Below are positions 46,435-58,100 of a stretch of 64,000 nt of DNA, one piece after another. The stretch spans positions 255,501-319,500 of the forward strand of contig NC_087252.1 in assembly GCF_037042905.1 (NCBI RefSeq). The letters are read 5' to 3'. The stretch comes from Lytechinus pictus (taxonomy: Eukaryota > Echinodermata > Echinoidea > Temnopleuroida > Toxopneustidae). A program made the position numbers and the translations under genes. Below the pieces are notes generated by a model that had not been told where the DNA came from, did no database searches, and was given only the letters and a program-made list of their open reading frames with translations. Every line of letters starts with the position of its first letter. Positions within the stretch are counted from its first letter, which is position 1.

Positions 46435-46545
46435 GGATGAAGAAACGAACACGGGTCGATCACCGAAATCCGAAAACCCCGCTCTACCGACTGAGCGATC
46501 GCGCCTCCTTTGGGTGACTTCTTGTTGGTCTTGGGCTGCATGTTT
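46435..46545 (-). repeat. tRNA-like SINE head (minus strand)
   Basis: The minus strand reads GCGCGATCGCTCAGTCGGTA and GAGCGGGG, a good A-box D-arm, then a degraded B-box region GACCCGTGTTCGTTTC. No proper cloverleaf, so it is a SINE or tRNA pseudogene. Confidence 0.55.
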
Positions 46546-47215
46546 AGTCCCAGATACAGATAACAATTGCAACAATTTCAAAACAGCATGGAACCCAGTA
46601 TAATAGATTACAGTCACAGATATCAACAATATGTAATTCAGCATTTTAGCATAGGTTTTAATTTATAATAACTTGCGGCTTACTTTTTAGAATACAACGC
46701 AACTCAGAAAAGGCGCCCGCCAGCGCCGTTATTGATTAATACTGAAAGTGATTTTACACTCTATAGACATCACGAACCTTGACTGAATCAATAATGCAAC
46801 ATGAATTCATTTGCATGAATAAAACACATTCACAAAAATCTTATAACAAAGGAGCAGCAACACCTGAACTGAACATGTTAGCTATTGTATGCCGAAGGAC
46901 GTACGGCATATAATATCATATTTCTTGGTGTGAAGCATTGCCACTTGTTAACAATGCAAGATGAATTTTATTGAAAATTAAGGAATAGATTCTTCTTCTA
47001 TCAAGAAAAAAGTTGGGATACACCGGCCAAAACATCTACCTGAGGCAGCCACTTTTAAGATCAAAGATACAGCATTTTGAAGTCTTAATTTTCACAGAAC
47101 AGTGATAGTATGAAGGCAGTTATCATGTATTCCAATACACATGATCAACAGAGACATAACTCATTTTTAAACTGAACTGAAAACATTGAAATACAATAGG
47201 AATTATGTGCCACTG
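46546..47215. other. intergenic DNA
   Basis: No gene seen. A small palindrome TATGCCGAAGGACGTACGGCATA core (TATGCCG/CGGCATA) lies near 46889. Confidence 0.4.
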
Positions 47216-47216
47216 G

Positions 47217-47475
47217 GCATGGTGGCTCAGTGACCGGTGGCTCAGTGGTAGAGCGTCCGCCTCATGAACGGGAGGTCGTGGGTTCGATCCCCGGCCGAGT
47301 CATATATACCAAAGACTTATAAAATGTGACCCTCTGCCTTCTTAATTGGCGCTCAGCATTTAGATTGGAGAAGGGTAATAATAACATATTATGTTATGCA
47401 GGGCCCGCTGGAAGAGCAGTCTTATGATTGAAGTGGCTACCCTGGGTAAATAAAACGTTATTATTTTATCATCAT
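47217..47475 (+). repeat. tRNA-derived SINE, family C
   Basis: Head GGTGGCTCAGTGGTAGAGCG with an anticodon-like loop CTCATGA (CAT, Met-like) and B box GGGTTCGATCCCCGGCC. The body contains GCAGGGCCCGCTGGAAGAGC and AAGTGGCTACCCTGGGTAAA. The acceptor stem does not pair along its length, so this is not a functional tRNA gene. GTGGCTCAGTG occurs twice in a row at the head. Confidence 0.75.
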
Positions 47476-47868
47476 CAGCTCGCCAATATGCATTCTTCTC
47501 ATATCTCACGTATGATTTTGATTTGTATGAGGTATCCATAGGAAGAATTATATGCCTCACAAGATTCCTTTATTGGAACACTTTAAAAGGTTCAAAGGTA
47601 ACAAGTATATGTAATCATTCTAATGCCAAGACAAAATTTTATGATATTATATAACATAGTGATGTAGATCAATTTTTATTTGATGAACCAATCAAGTCCA
47701 TTCTTCGCTAAGTTAAAAAACAGACAGGTCACATGGTAGGATTCAGCCAATTAATTGATTAGAGCCCATATCATGCATGTTATAAACTAACAAAAAGAGC
47801 AAGACATGCAGACAGTTGCAAAGCACACCATACTTGTATTTATCTGAGCCTTGTGAGGGTAGAACAAT

Positions 47869-47964
47869 GTCTAAATGCTTCGTTACACTGAGGACATACA
47901 TACGTTTTTTTTCCGCTCCGGTAAAGGTTCTTATGTGCACATTCAGGCCCTGCACTGATTGACA
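47869..47964 (-). pseudogene. decayed C2H2 finger relic 1
   Basis: The minus strand reads LNVHIRTFTGAEKK and YVLSVTKHL, resembling LxVHIRTHTGAEKKxYVCSVCxKHL with the last His changed to Phe and Cys residues lost. It lies on the same strand as and downstream of ZNF-E, so it is probably the remnant of a longer array or of a further finger exon. Confidence 0.45.
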
Positions 47965-48421
47965 AGGACCCTTTCCCTGTGGATTAGTATATGCCAAGGT
48001 AGGGCTAGTCGAATTATAACATGATACCTATGTGCCACACCAAAGTAAAAAATAGGGGCCTCTGGAACTAAATATTTGTCTTAAAAATGGAAGTCTCCGG
48101 AACGGCCCTAGAATCAACGATTGCTAAAAATACATTGCTCTGGAACTGACCTGGTCCACAAAAAAAATGGGGGTCTCCGAAAATCAAATGACTCCGCGTC
48201 GATCAAACTCAACACCCCGACCGACTGAGTAGTTCATGATGGGCGTGCACTGGAACAAGAAACCACAAATTTGAGGTTCTCCGGAACGGGGAAAATAGGA
48301 ATTTCTATGGCTTTCCAAATTGGTAATGGTCTGGAACAGAAATTTAGGCAGAAAATGGGGGTCTCGACCGCGGCACATACATATCATACATTTATGCTAA
48401 GTAGCCCCCCTCCCACGGGAT

Positions 48422-48571
48422 TATATGTTCTGCAAGTATCTGGGTAGAACTACAACCACAGACGTTGCATGCGAGGGGCTTCTCACTATTATGGGTTATC
48501 TGGTGTGCTTCCATGTCGGGTTCAATGGCATTTGCTAAGGCAACAATTGCATCGCTGTGAATTTCACACAC
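48422..48571 (-). pseudogene. decayed C2H2 finger relic 2
   Basis: Minus-strand VCEIHSDAIVAL, then EAHQITHNSEKPLACNVCG. This keeps one HxxxH pair, a linker like TGEKP (HNSEKP) and the CxxC start of the next finger. No open array surrounds it. Same strand as ZNF-E, about 240 bp beyond its stop. Confidence 0.6.
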
Positions 48572-48813
48572 TATAGGAATCGCCAACATCAACCCTGGAT
48601 TTAACACTATACCCTGTCCTAAATTTAACCCTAAAACTCAAATAATATCCTATTGAAGCCCTAACACTAACCCTATATCTTGGCTGAAATAAAGCCCAGA
48701 GCAATTGCCTCCGGCGCAAATGCCACCCCATGTCAATCTTTTTAGCATAGGTGAGAAGATCTTACTTTGTCACAATGACGAATACGCATAAGGTTTGTCT
48801 CTGGTATAGGGTT

Positions 48814-50630
48814 TTATGTGGGAATAATGGACACTACAATGGTTTCCATTCCTGTGTGTGTATTTCTGTGTTCCACCAGCTCATGTGTACTATTAAATCT
48901 TGCATCACACACCAAGCATGAAAAGGGGTTCTCACTCGTATGAGTTCTTTCGTGTTCAACTAATCTATCTCTCTTCCAATATGTCTTTGAACAAAGTGAA
49001 CACTGGTGTGGCTTTTTCCCTGTATGAACAGTCATATGTGACCTGAGATTACTGTCAAACCTGAAGGTTTTGTCACAAATAGAACAGACGTAAGGTTTTT
49101 CTTTTGTATGAATTCTCATATGTCTTCCGAGATTAGAGCCACGCAGAAATCTTTTCTTGCACACGGGACATTCATGAGGCTTTTCATCTCCATGGGTTCT
49201 CAAATGTTTATCCAGATAAGATATTTGGTAAAATCCTTTGTTGCAAATAGCACACCTAAAAGGTTTTTCTTCTACCGGGTTATTGGAAGATTGTCCATCA
49301 CGTACACTTCCGGTTTCACTTAAATGTGTTCTTTCATGTGCAATCAATTGAGCTCTCTTCCAATATGTCTTTGAACAAAGTGAACACTGGTGTGGCTTTT
49401 TCCCTGTATGAACAGTCATATGTGACCTGAGATTACTGTCAAACCTGAAGGTTTTGTCACAAATAGAACAGACGTAAGGTTTTTCTTTTGTATGAATTCT
49501 CATATGTCTTCCGAGATTAGAGCCACGCAGAAATCTTTTCTTGCACACGGGACATTCATGAGGCTTTTCATCTCCATGGGTTCTCAAATGTTTATCCAGA
49601 TAAGGTATTTGGTAAAATCCTTTGTTGCAAATAGCACACCTAAAAGGTTTTTCTTCTACCGGGTTATTGGAAGATTGTCCATCATGTACACTTCCGGTTT
49701 CACTTAAATGTGTTCTTTCATGTGCAATCAATTGAGCTCTCTTCCAATAGGTCTGCGAACAATGTGAACACTGATGTGGTTTTTCCCCTGTATGGACTGC
49801 CATATGTGCTTTGAGATTACTGGCATCGCCGAAGCATTTGTCACAGATTGAACACGCGTAGGGTTTTTCTCCTGTGTGAATTCGCACATGAGTTCTGAGA
49901 TCATATGCACGCACAAATTTTTTCTCGCACAAAGAACACTCGTGAAGCCTTTCATTTTTGCTTGAACAAACTCGAGTAGACTGTATACTTTCCGTTTTAC
50001 GTACATGTGTTCGTTGGTGTGAAACCAAATGATCTCTCTTCGAAAATGTCTTTGAGCAAAGTGAACACTGATGTGGTTTATTTCCCGTATGGAGAGCAAT
50101 GTGTGTTCTGAGACTACTGGAATAACTGAATCTTTTGTCACAAATAGAACATTCATAGGGTTTTTCTCCTGTATGACTTTGCATATGGGCTCTGAGACTA
50201 GATAGATGTAGATATCGTTCCTTGCAAACAAAACACACGTGAGGCTTTTCTGTTCCATGGGTTTTCATATGAGAATTTAGAGAAGACCTATGCATAAATT
50301 GTCTGTTGCAAACAGAGCAGGCGAAAGGCTTATCTCTCGCTGGGTTGCTGGAAGACAAATGTCTATCATTTCTTATTGAACAAACAGGAGAAGTCTGTAT
50401 GCTTCCTGCACAGGACGTTTCACAGTTCGCACCGGACTCCACTTTGATGTCTGTATCTACATGTACTTCCAATCTTCCATCATTACGATCCACCTCTCTT
50501 CGAGAACAACCCACTTGGTTTGGTGCAGGATAAGAATCATCCTCACTCAGTCGATCTTCTAGAAGATGTTTCCCATGCGACCTATCACCTGACATTTCCT
50601 GAATCCTTCGAGACAAATTTGACTTCCCAC
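48814..50630 (-). CDS. ZNF-E zinc-finger exon (16 C2H2 fingers)
   Basis: Begins GTGGGAAGTC after the TTCTTTTTACTCAG acceptor, giving GGKSNLSRRIQEMSGDRSH when joined to a phase-1 leader. Sixteen fingers are arranged as 4 + 3 + 4 + 4 + 1, separated by longer spacers such as LSETGSVHDGQSSNNPVEE. The two four-finger blocks are a 128-residue tandem duplication almost identical in DNA. TGEKP-type linkers are common inside blocks. Stop at 48814-48816. There is no leader exon between 50630 and 55811; joined to the leader at 58101-58540 the frame is open (750 residues). It is either an alternative last exon of ZNF-D or a gene whose leader is unseen. Confidence 0.88.
48971..49738 (-). repeat. 384-bp tandem duplication inside ZNF-E
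   Basis: 48971-49354 and 49355-49738 differ at only two positions that I can see: a49221 versus g49605, and c49301 versus t49685. Each copy encodes four fingers and a spacer. Confidence 0.92.
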
Positions 50631-52078
50631 CTGAGTAAAAAGAATAGGGTCATAAAAATCTAATGCTGATAGATGTGACACAGTGAACATGGGAGTAGAC
50701 AACACTTACAAGTCATGTTTCAATTAAATGGCTTGCATTTTACATGATGAAAGGCTTATAAAAGGCCCTTGATCAATCCAAAGAATGGAGACCATTGAAT
50801 GACAACTGAAAGAACACAAATTGGAAAGGTCTTTCAGACCTATCTAGGGTTGCTGAAATTTGTGGTCTCAGTGGAAGAGATCCCCTGACACTTCATATCT
50901 TGCTGATCTACACTCCTGATCTTGCAACATTTTATCTTTCAATATTTCAATGATCTTGCAAAGATCTTTCATGCAACGGATGATATTTCGGCAGTCTTTC
51001 TATGGACTTTTACATCTAGAGCTTTCAATTATCTTTTGGGATCTCTCAAGAGTCTGTGAGTGATTTCTGCCCCCCCCCCCCAAAAAAAAAAAGAGTTTGT
51101 CAAAAAGATCATTGAAAAACTAAACAAGAGCTTGATTCAGAGTTCATTAAGAGATCGCTGAAAGACCATGGATGCTACTAAAAGTTCGCTGAATCATTTC
51201 AAAAATATTTTGAGTCTTTTCTCAGAGATATGACAAAATCAGTATTCTCCTGGATGTAATAACTTTTGTCACAAAAATTGTCATAAAGTTTGTCTCCTCT
51301 CTTTACAGCGCACCAGAAATACGTGGCTTTAAATGTGTGTAACCCCAGTATACAAGCAAAAGATATGACAAAAATTGACAGGGTCTAGCAGTAATAAATT
51401 TTGTCATATCTTTTAGTACCTAATATCACGATACCCTGCCGACTAAATGTCAAACATACAATGATATTATTTAGACTAGATTGTGGTATTACTTTCACTC
51501 TTCATCCATGACTATTTTCAAAAGTATTTTTTCATGCTACAATTAGTTAGACCCTACATATAAATTCCTCCTTTTTTTCCCTGGTTTACTTTTTTTCCAT
51601 CTCTCTTCAAAAACTCCTCATCTCCAGGTCTATTTTTGTAGTTAAGCGCAACGATGGACACGCAGTTGCACGATGCCAGCTACTGAATTGAGGATATGCC
51701 CCATTTGCAATAGGGCCTTCCTATTGGGCAGAAGGGCTCCCACTGTGAACTAACAGTGATTTTGATTGGTTTGCCTCCGAAAAGATGGGTGGAAACTTAG
51801 AGAGATATGACAGGGAAAAGACAATGTTCAGAATACCTATTTGTGACAATCATAGCGGTGCCACATCTCTGAGAGAAATGACAAAATTTATGACAAAAGT
51901 TGTGAGTGTTCCAGAATATCATAACATGAATACTGTTAATACCTCCAAGGATGGAGCGAGTTTCAAGGTGATTCAGGGGTTTTACATGCTTTCTTTGGAA
52001 TGGGGGTTTAACTTTTACAAGGTGTATGAACAGGGTGCTCCAAATACTTGATTCTCCAGACGGGTGTTTCATCAGTTA
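50631..52078. other. DNA upstream of ZNF-E, no leader exon
   Basis: Non-coding. Some internally complementary stretches occur at 50820-51240 (GATCTTGCAA/TTCAGAG motifs) and around 51236-51420 (ATGACAAAA and TTTTGTCAT). A C run followed by an A run lies at 51070-51092. No acidic IKxEP frame is present on the minus strand. Confidence 0.5.
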
Positions 52079-52390
52079 ATTGACAATTCGTCTATTGCCA
52101 ACTCGTCCATCACACTCATCACATGGTCTACCTTCAATTTAACAGTTTAATGCTTGTCCGCCTGCCAACATTTCTTTTAACAACGATTCCAGTTGGTCCA
52201 ATAACCATTTAGTCCAATAATCACTTTGTCTTATCACTAGTTCGTCTATTACCATTTCGTTTCATAACATATGAAGAACTGGCTTGGATGAATGGTGGAT
52301 TAGTGGATGAAATCGCAATTAGACCCTGTGGTTAGTGGATGAACTGATGGTAGATGAGTTGGTAAGTGGACGAATTGAATTAGCAATGGA
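52079..52390. mobile_element. GTCTAAT-family foldback, copy 3
   Basis: Left arm phrases ACAATTCGTCTATTGCCAA and CACATGGTCTACCTTCAAT; right arm GTAGATGAGTTGG and AGTGGACGAATTG. More diverged than 13843-14212 but with the same order of phrases. Confidence 0.6.
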
Positions 52391-53190
52391 AAATAAACCC
52401 TTTCATCACCAACAAGTTGTCAAATCTGACAAATTATTATTGGCCAAGAAACACAGTTTCCATGGTAACTGTCAGATAAAACATACTTTGTCAAATAAAA
52501 CTTTTCCTAAATGTTTTCTATCTGAGCAACATGAGTGAGTATTTGAATATGGTAATGAAAGAGGAAGGGACTATCTAATCAATATGCAAAAGTCTTTCTT
52601 AATCACACTGTACCCATTCAATAGGTTCTACATTGTACACACTTTTTAAACATACACGTATAGTATGTTTGAAACACATTTTCTTCATCTACAAGCTTAC
52701 AGGAATAAAAACAAGTGGATATCCATTTACTTTTAAAATCAGGAGGAAATGAATTCATTTTCATCCAAGTCCTTTGTAAGACAGGGCCCTCCTCTCACAT
52801 ATAAAGAGCACATGTATGGCTTCTTTCCTTGGTGAATTTCTACAGGGTCAGATGTACTGAGGGTTGACCTTTTGCTTCATATTATATATATATACAGTAC
52901 ACTGTGCCATAGCTTACATGGTATAGTCTCCTTGTACTGTGTAGACATTTGGTGATCAAGTCTTTCTGTGGACTTGTAATAATCAAATTGGACAAATTAT
53001 GAAGTTATCCATTACATGGAATGGTAGTTGCTCAATGGGCATTTCCTCCGCTTTCCATACAATCGTCCTCATCCACCCTGTAGAGAAACACAAACATACT
53101 GATTCAAACCATCTTTTCATCAACAGAACAATCTTCCAATAACCATCAGATATACCAAGGGGTCTGTGCACTTTAGAATCATCAATACCA

Positions 53191-53622
53191 GGGTCTTGTC
53201 TTACAAAGATTTACAGTCAAATCAAACACAGATTATAGTAAAATTTTATGATTTTCCGACAGCCTACATTACGGTACACAATTTATTAAAGGCCTGGTCC
53301 CACTGCACTTATGGATGCAGAGAGGATGTAAAATGGAAAAGAATCTTGCCATCCGTTGGAAAACGTTATGTATCCATTGTGTACTCTTTGCACATGTGTT
53401 TCATACCGATTCACTCTATATCCACTGAGCATCCGTCCACTGTGATTTCATTGTTCACCCATTTTGTCAATTGTCTGGAGCGGATGAAAACGGATGGAGC
53501 CACCCCGAAATGTTGCTTGTCCGCTGTATCCGTTATGAATATGTTTTGTGTCCGTCGGCCAGTGGGACCAGGCATCAAGGTTTGATTTGAAATATATTGC
53601 AAATCTTTGTAAGACCTGCCCC
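53191..53622. mobile_element. nested foldbacks
   Basis: Outer ends GGGTCTTGTCTTACAAAGAT and ATCTTTGTAAGACCTGCCCC belong to the family of 27781-28060. The inner foldback 53292-53573 runs from GCCTGGTCCCACTGC to GGCCAGTGGGACCAGGC, with CATCCGT/ACGGATG pairs inside. The inner element inserted into the centre of the outer one. Confidence 0.75.
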
Positions 53623-53663
53623 TCATATATCAATTGATGCAATGAGTTATGTTTTATTTCACC

Positions 53664-53830
53664 TGATGGGTGTTTCATGAAGTTGTAAGTTACCACAGAC
53701 CTCAAGAAAGACTGGTGAACATTTCTTACGCGCTTATTGGTGCATAACATTTACTACCACCACAAGAAAGGACAACAAGTCAATTGTAAAGTCGTGCGTA
53801 ACTTTAAACAGATTTATGAAACACCCACCT
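53664..53830. mobile_element. 167-bp foldback with GGGTGTTTCAT ends
   Basis: GGGTGTTTCATGAAGTTGTAAG pairs loosely with TTATGAAACACCC at the other end; inner GTAAGTTACC pairs with GTAACTT. A lone end of the same type lies at about 52062. Confidence 0.65.
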
Positions 53831-55111
53831 GGTGGATAAAATCATACTTAAAGATAATAAACCTCTAACACACATTCACAACTTTCGAAATGAAGAAATC
53901 ATTAGAACTTGAAATATTTTTTTCCTTTATAACATCCAGAATATTCACTTCACAAATCAAATGAATTAATGCTGTGTGGGGTACGATGCATCGTGGTACC
54001 ATCCGAGATAGTAATCATTAAGTGAACAATTTCACGTACATGTAGAATGCATATTACACCTTATTTTTCAATACTTTATAAATTATGTAACCCTACATTG
54101 CACTTAATTTTATATAATGGCATGCAGAGTATACGAAATCACATCGACGGTTGATCGCGCGATCACAAAGCAAATTGGCTTGCACGTCACCCATGCCGTA
54201 ATCTCCACAATTCAATTGTCAATCGTACCAAATTAATTCAAGTTTGTAATTTCAATTACATGTACATGTACGCTAATTAATGCATAAAACCATTATTTGG
54301 CTGTAAATCTTTTTTCTTATAGCCCCCCAAACTGCCAGATTTTGGTCTGGTCACTCTTTGTAGTTTATAAAAAAAATATACATGTATATAAAAAATGGCA
54401 AAATCAAATTTTATGTATTTTATTCTTTTAAATTTGTTCTTTGACTTTGTTTTTCATTTTTTTTTCAAAGGAAATCGTAGGCAGCACGGTTTCAGTCATA
54501 AGTAACATGAAATCTACTGCTTTTATGTTTCAGTATTATATAACATAAAATCTACTGATTTTAACCAGTAAAAATAAAAATGACACGTTATAATATGACT
54601 CTCTAGGACACACTTTACTGTGTTATCATGATAATGGGTACTGACACAAAAGTAAATCCTTGATCAATATAAAAACCTATAATTCTGAGCTAATATGAGT
54701 TGTTTCACAAAGCTTTATGGTCTATTTGCACATGATTTCGAATGCATGCAATTATTTACATTTCCAAACTGATTTCAGTGCAACATGAAGTACTGTATAG
54801 TCATGATTTTGTGTGTTGATGCATCTTTACCCCTTGATTTAGAAATCAACTTTATAAGATCACTGAATTGACCATCATGATTTGTATCTCACAAAGAATT
54901 TTGCTCATGATTCCCAAATGTAAGCACCTTGCAATGTAGATTTCCACACTGATATTAAAATAATGTTGAGTTGAACGCACTGTACATGTATTGTGTTATC
55001 ATTAAAGTGTTTAGTGCACATTGAAACACCATTAAACCATCGTCTTCAAAATCAGCATTATTTATATAATGCAGCTTATCATGAGTTGTTCCACAAAGAG
55101 TGTGACTTATA
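53831..55111. other. AT-rich intergenic or intronic DNA
   Basis: No coding signal on either strand. If ZNF-E shares the 58-kb leader, this is intron sequence. Confidence 0.45.
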
Positions 55112-55257
55112 CCTTGGTCACATTTGCTCTACGGCGAGTCGAAAACAGCCGTTTTATTAATTCTAATTCAAACCACCTAGATGTAGTTGGTACAAAAATG
55201 TTAAAACAGCTGTTTTCGACTCGCCGTACGGCCGCCGTAGAGCAAATGTGACCAATG
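55112..55257. mobile_element. 146-bp foldback
   Basis: TTGGTCACATTTGCTCTACG and CGTAGAGCAAATGTGACCAA are perfect inverted ends. CGAGTCGAAAACAGC pairs with GCTGTTTTCGACTCG inside. Confidence 0.85.
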
Positions 55258-55261
55258 TATT

Positions 55262-55465
55262 AATAATAATAGGCAGTTCTTGTATAGCGCATAACACATT
55301 ATGAATAACTTCTCTATGCACTTCCAAAGGACTTGGATATTATTACCCCAGCTATAGCTCTGAAAGCAGCCTTCCAGCGCTCAGTGCATTTCAAGGAATA
55401 AATTCCTGTCAGGTACCCATTCACCTCACCTGGGTTGAGTGCAGCACAATGTGGATAAATTAATA
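55262..55465 (-). repeat. SINE family B, truncated copy
   Basis: The + strand reads TTGTATAGCGCATAACACAT at the tail end and CTCACCTGGGTTGAGTGCAG, the reverse complement of the family core. The tRNA-like head is missing after about 55460. Confidence 0.8.
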
Positions 55466-55810
55466 TTGCATTTTAAATTTCTAATAGCATGAGATTACAT
55501 AACCCCAGGGTCTGGTCAAACTATATCTCTGATGCTATGTGCATACCTCACCCTGTATTTTTGTTCAGATTTTTTTTGGGTACACAATTATATCAATCCT
55601 TCTGAAAAAGAAACTATGAAAAGATCAAGTCTCAACTTCTCCAAGCAAGAAAATAAACTTTTTTGTTCATGAGAGAATTCATTTTATAAGTCAAGATGCA
55701 TGGTTTTCACAAGTGATTTCTAAAAGATGTAGATGATTATTTCATGCATAAATGCTTCCATCTCTAATGTCTTTTGCAATGAAATAATTCATTTAAAATC
55801 AGGATGATTC

Positions 55811-56925
55811 TTAAGAAGCATGGGTTTTCATATGTACTTTAAGAGTGCTCCTTTCCCGAAAGCTCTTCCCACAAACAGAACACGGATAGGGTTTCTCTCC
55901 TGTATGGATCCTCATATGACGCTTGAAATCGTTCTTTTTTCCAAATTTTTTCTCACAAACCGAGCACGAAAACGGCTTTTCTCCCGTGTGAATTTTCTGA
56001 TGATCCACAAGCCGACTCTTGTCAGAGAAAGTTTTGCCACAAGACGCACAATTAAAGGGTCTCTCTCCTGTGTGGATTCTTACATGTCTCGTTAGATGGG
56101 CAGTTTGTGAAAACGTCTTGTTACAAAATGAGCACACGTAGGGCTTTTCACCTGTATGAGATCTTGTGTGTCTTGCGAGTGTATCAACGCGACTGAACCT
56201 CATATCGCAGTACACACACTGATGTGGCTTTTCACCCGTATGGGTTTTGATGTGAGCGTCCAGGCTTGTCCTTCGGGCGTACGTCTTCTCGCAAAATGGA
56301 CACTGCTGGCTCTTTTCTCCCGAATGAACCGCCATATGTAACTTGAGATGACATCTTTCACTGAAGCTTTTGTCACAAATAGTACACACATATGGCTTCT
56401 CACCTGTATGGCTTCTCATGTGTCTCTTCAGTCCATTGCTGAATTGAAATCGTTTCTTGCAGAAGGTGCATTCGTGAGGTCTCTCTTCAGCATGTATCTG
56501 CATGTGTCTGGTTAAGCTTGTCACAAGGGTGAACCCTCTATTGCAAAATGAACACAGGAATTGCTTGCCTTCAGCAGGATTGTACATAGGATTGTTTGGA
56601 TCACCTCCAGAGGCATATACCTGGGAAGATAGGCCCTTTTCGCGTGCTATTGCAGTATCTTTATTCGAATCCAATCCTCCCTGATCAGGGTGCGACACGG
56701 CAGCACTGCCAGAAGAATAGTGTCCATGAAAATAATCCACTGTATCGTACTCACTTATGCTACTCTCATTGTCAGATAATATATCAGATTGGTTTCGAAG
56801 CACAGCCACCAATGGGAAATCCTCTGGAAGATGTTTCCCATGTGACCTGTCACATGATGTATCACCTGACATTTCCTCAGTGTTTCCCGTCCCTTGAGAG
56901 GTGCTCTGCATACTTGGATTCCCAC
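55811..56925 (-). CDS. ZNF-D zinc-finger exon (9 C2H2 fingers)
   Basis: Acceptor TGCTCTTGTACTCAG followed by GTGGGAATCC, giving GGNPSMQSTSQGT and SGDTSCDRSHGKH when joined to the leader. Nine regular C2H2 fingers with mostly canonical TGEKP/SGEKS-type linkers, from FLCSFCNRGFTLVTSLTRH to YPCSVCGKSFRERSTLKVH, then KTHAS and a TAA stop at 55811-55813. This is the cleanest array of the cluster, with all Cys and His present. With the leader at 58101-58536 the protein is 516 residues. Expected to be nuclear and DNA-binding; target unknown. Confidence 0.92.
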
Positions 56926-58100
56926 CTGAGTACAAGAGCAGGGTGAAATATCCAACGCTGATTTACAATGTGTTGATTCAGTAAAATCACAGCAGAAATA
57001 AGGGGCGCAATCAACCCTACTCTTTTACTCTTACATCATAATGAAGTTATGCAAAACTCAACCAACTCCTGAAACATCCATAGACTAAAAAAGCAAAATT
57101 ACTAGTGGGTTTAATTTTCACAATCACAGTATAACAAAATTTGACAACTGGACAGAAAAAAAATTAAGGCTCAACAGCAGGTACAGATGCAAGTTTTTTG
57201 ACGAGCAGAGTAAGACAACATCAATGTAGAAATAGATTTCATATGAAGCTAGAAATATCAGTGAAGATTATTAATACCCCACCCTATCCTGACAGCTTCA
57301 GGTGAGGGACAAATATTTCATATGCCATTATCATGTCAGATATTGCACGAATGTGAGGAAAATCCAGCGACCCCTATTCTACAGAGACCAAACCAAATCT
57401 AAAACTTGAATCCTGACTGACATGGCAACACGGTAACCAACATACTTACATGATTCAACTAGAAAACCAATTTTATGCTTGGGCTCATGTCCAATGGACA
57501 AAAACTTTTTTTAATCGCAAGATTTTCTGACTTGTACCATATGCCATTATGACACCATACCCCACTACAATGGCAATTTGCAGTACCAGTGGCTCAGTCA
57601 AAAACTATATCTTGGAAGCCCACACTCAAAGACCAATGTGGTGCCAAGTGACACTGGGATGAGTTTGAGAAATAATTTGCATTGAAAGATTTGTAATGGA
57701 TGGACTAACTGACCAAAAACCCATCCACCCACCCAACGATGATCACGCCAAAAACATACAAATCTTGAAAAATAGCTTTTCCTTACAACTGGAGGAAAGA
57801 ACCCCATTTCCTGACCCTCTCTTATATGTGGAGTGTGAACCCCCTCCCACGAGAGTTAACATGTCTGTTGAAGTATTAAGTTAATGCACATAGGGGAGAT
57901 TTCCAGATGTACCATGTAGAGGCATATCTGCAGTTTATTAAGAGATCTTTGTCTTACATGTATAAATATGCACAGATAAATTCACAAGATCGAGATTGTG
58001 TTGGCTTTCTCAAGAGCCAGCAAAGTGATTTCTTTTAGTTTACTCTGATATCCCACTGACACACAAAATCATTTATATTTCACAAAATATATATACAAAC
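56926..58100 (-). other. ZNF-D intron
   Basis: About 1.2 kb between the GTTTGT donor and the ACTCAG acceptor. No repeats of note; no coding signal. Confidence 0.75.

Noticed and set aside
47227-47300. Functional tRNA-Met gene
   Set aside because: The B box is good, but the acceptor stem does not pair along its length and the sequence continues into a SINE body.
49108-49707. Two identical 71-residue + strand frames
   Set aside because: Antisense shadow of the 384-bp duplication in ZNF-E; no independent coding evidence.
53166-53585. 139-residue + strand frame
   Set aside because: Spans two nested foldbacks end to end; inverted-repeat sequence, not a gene.
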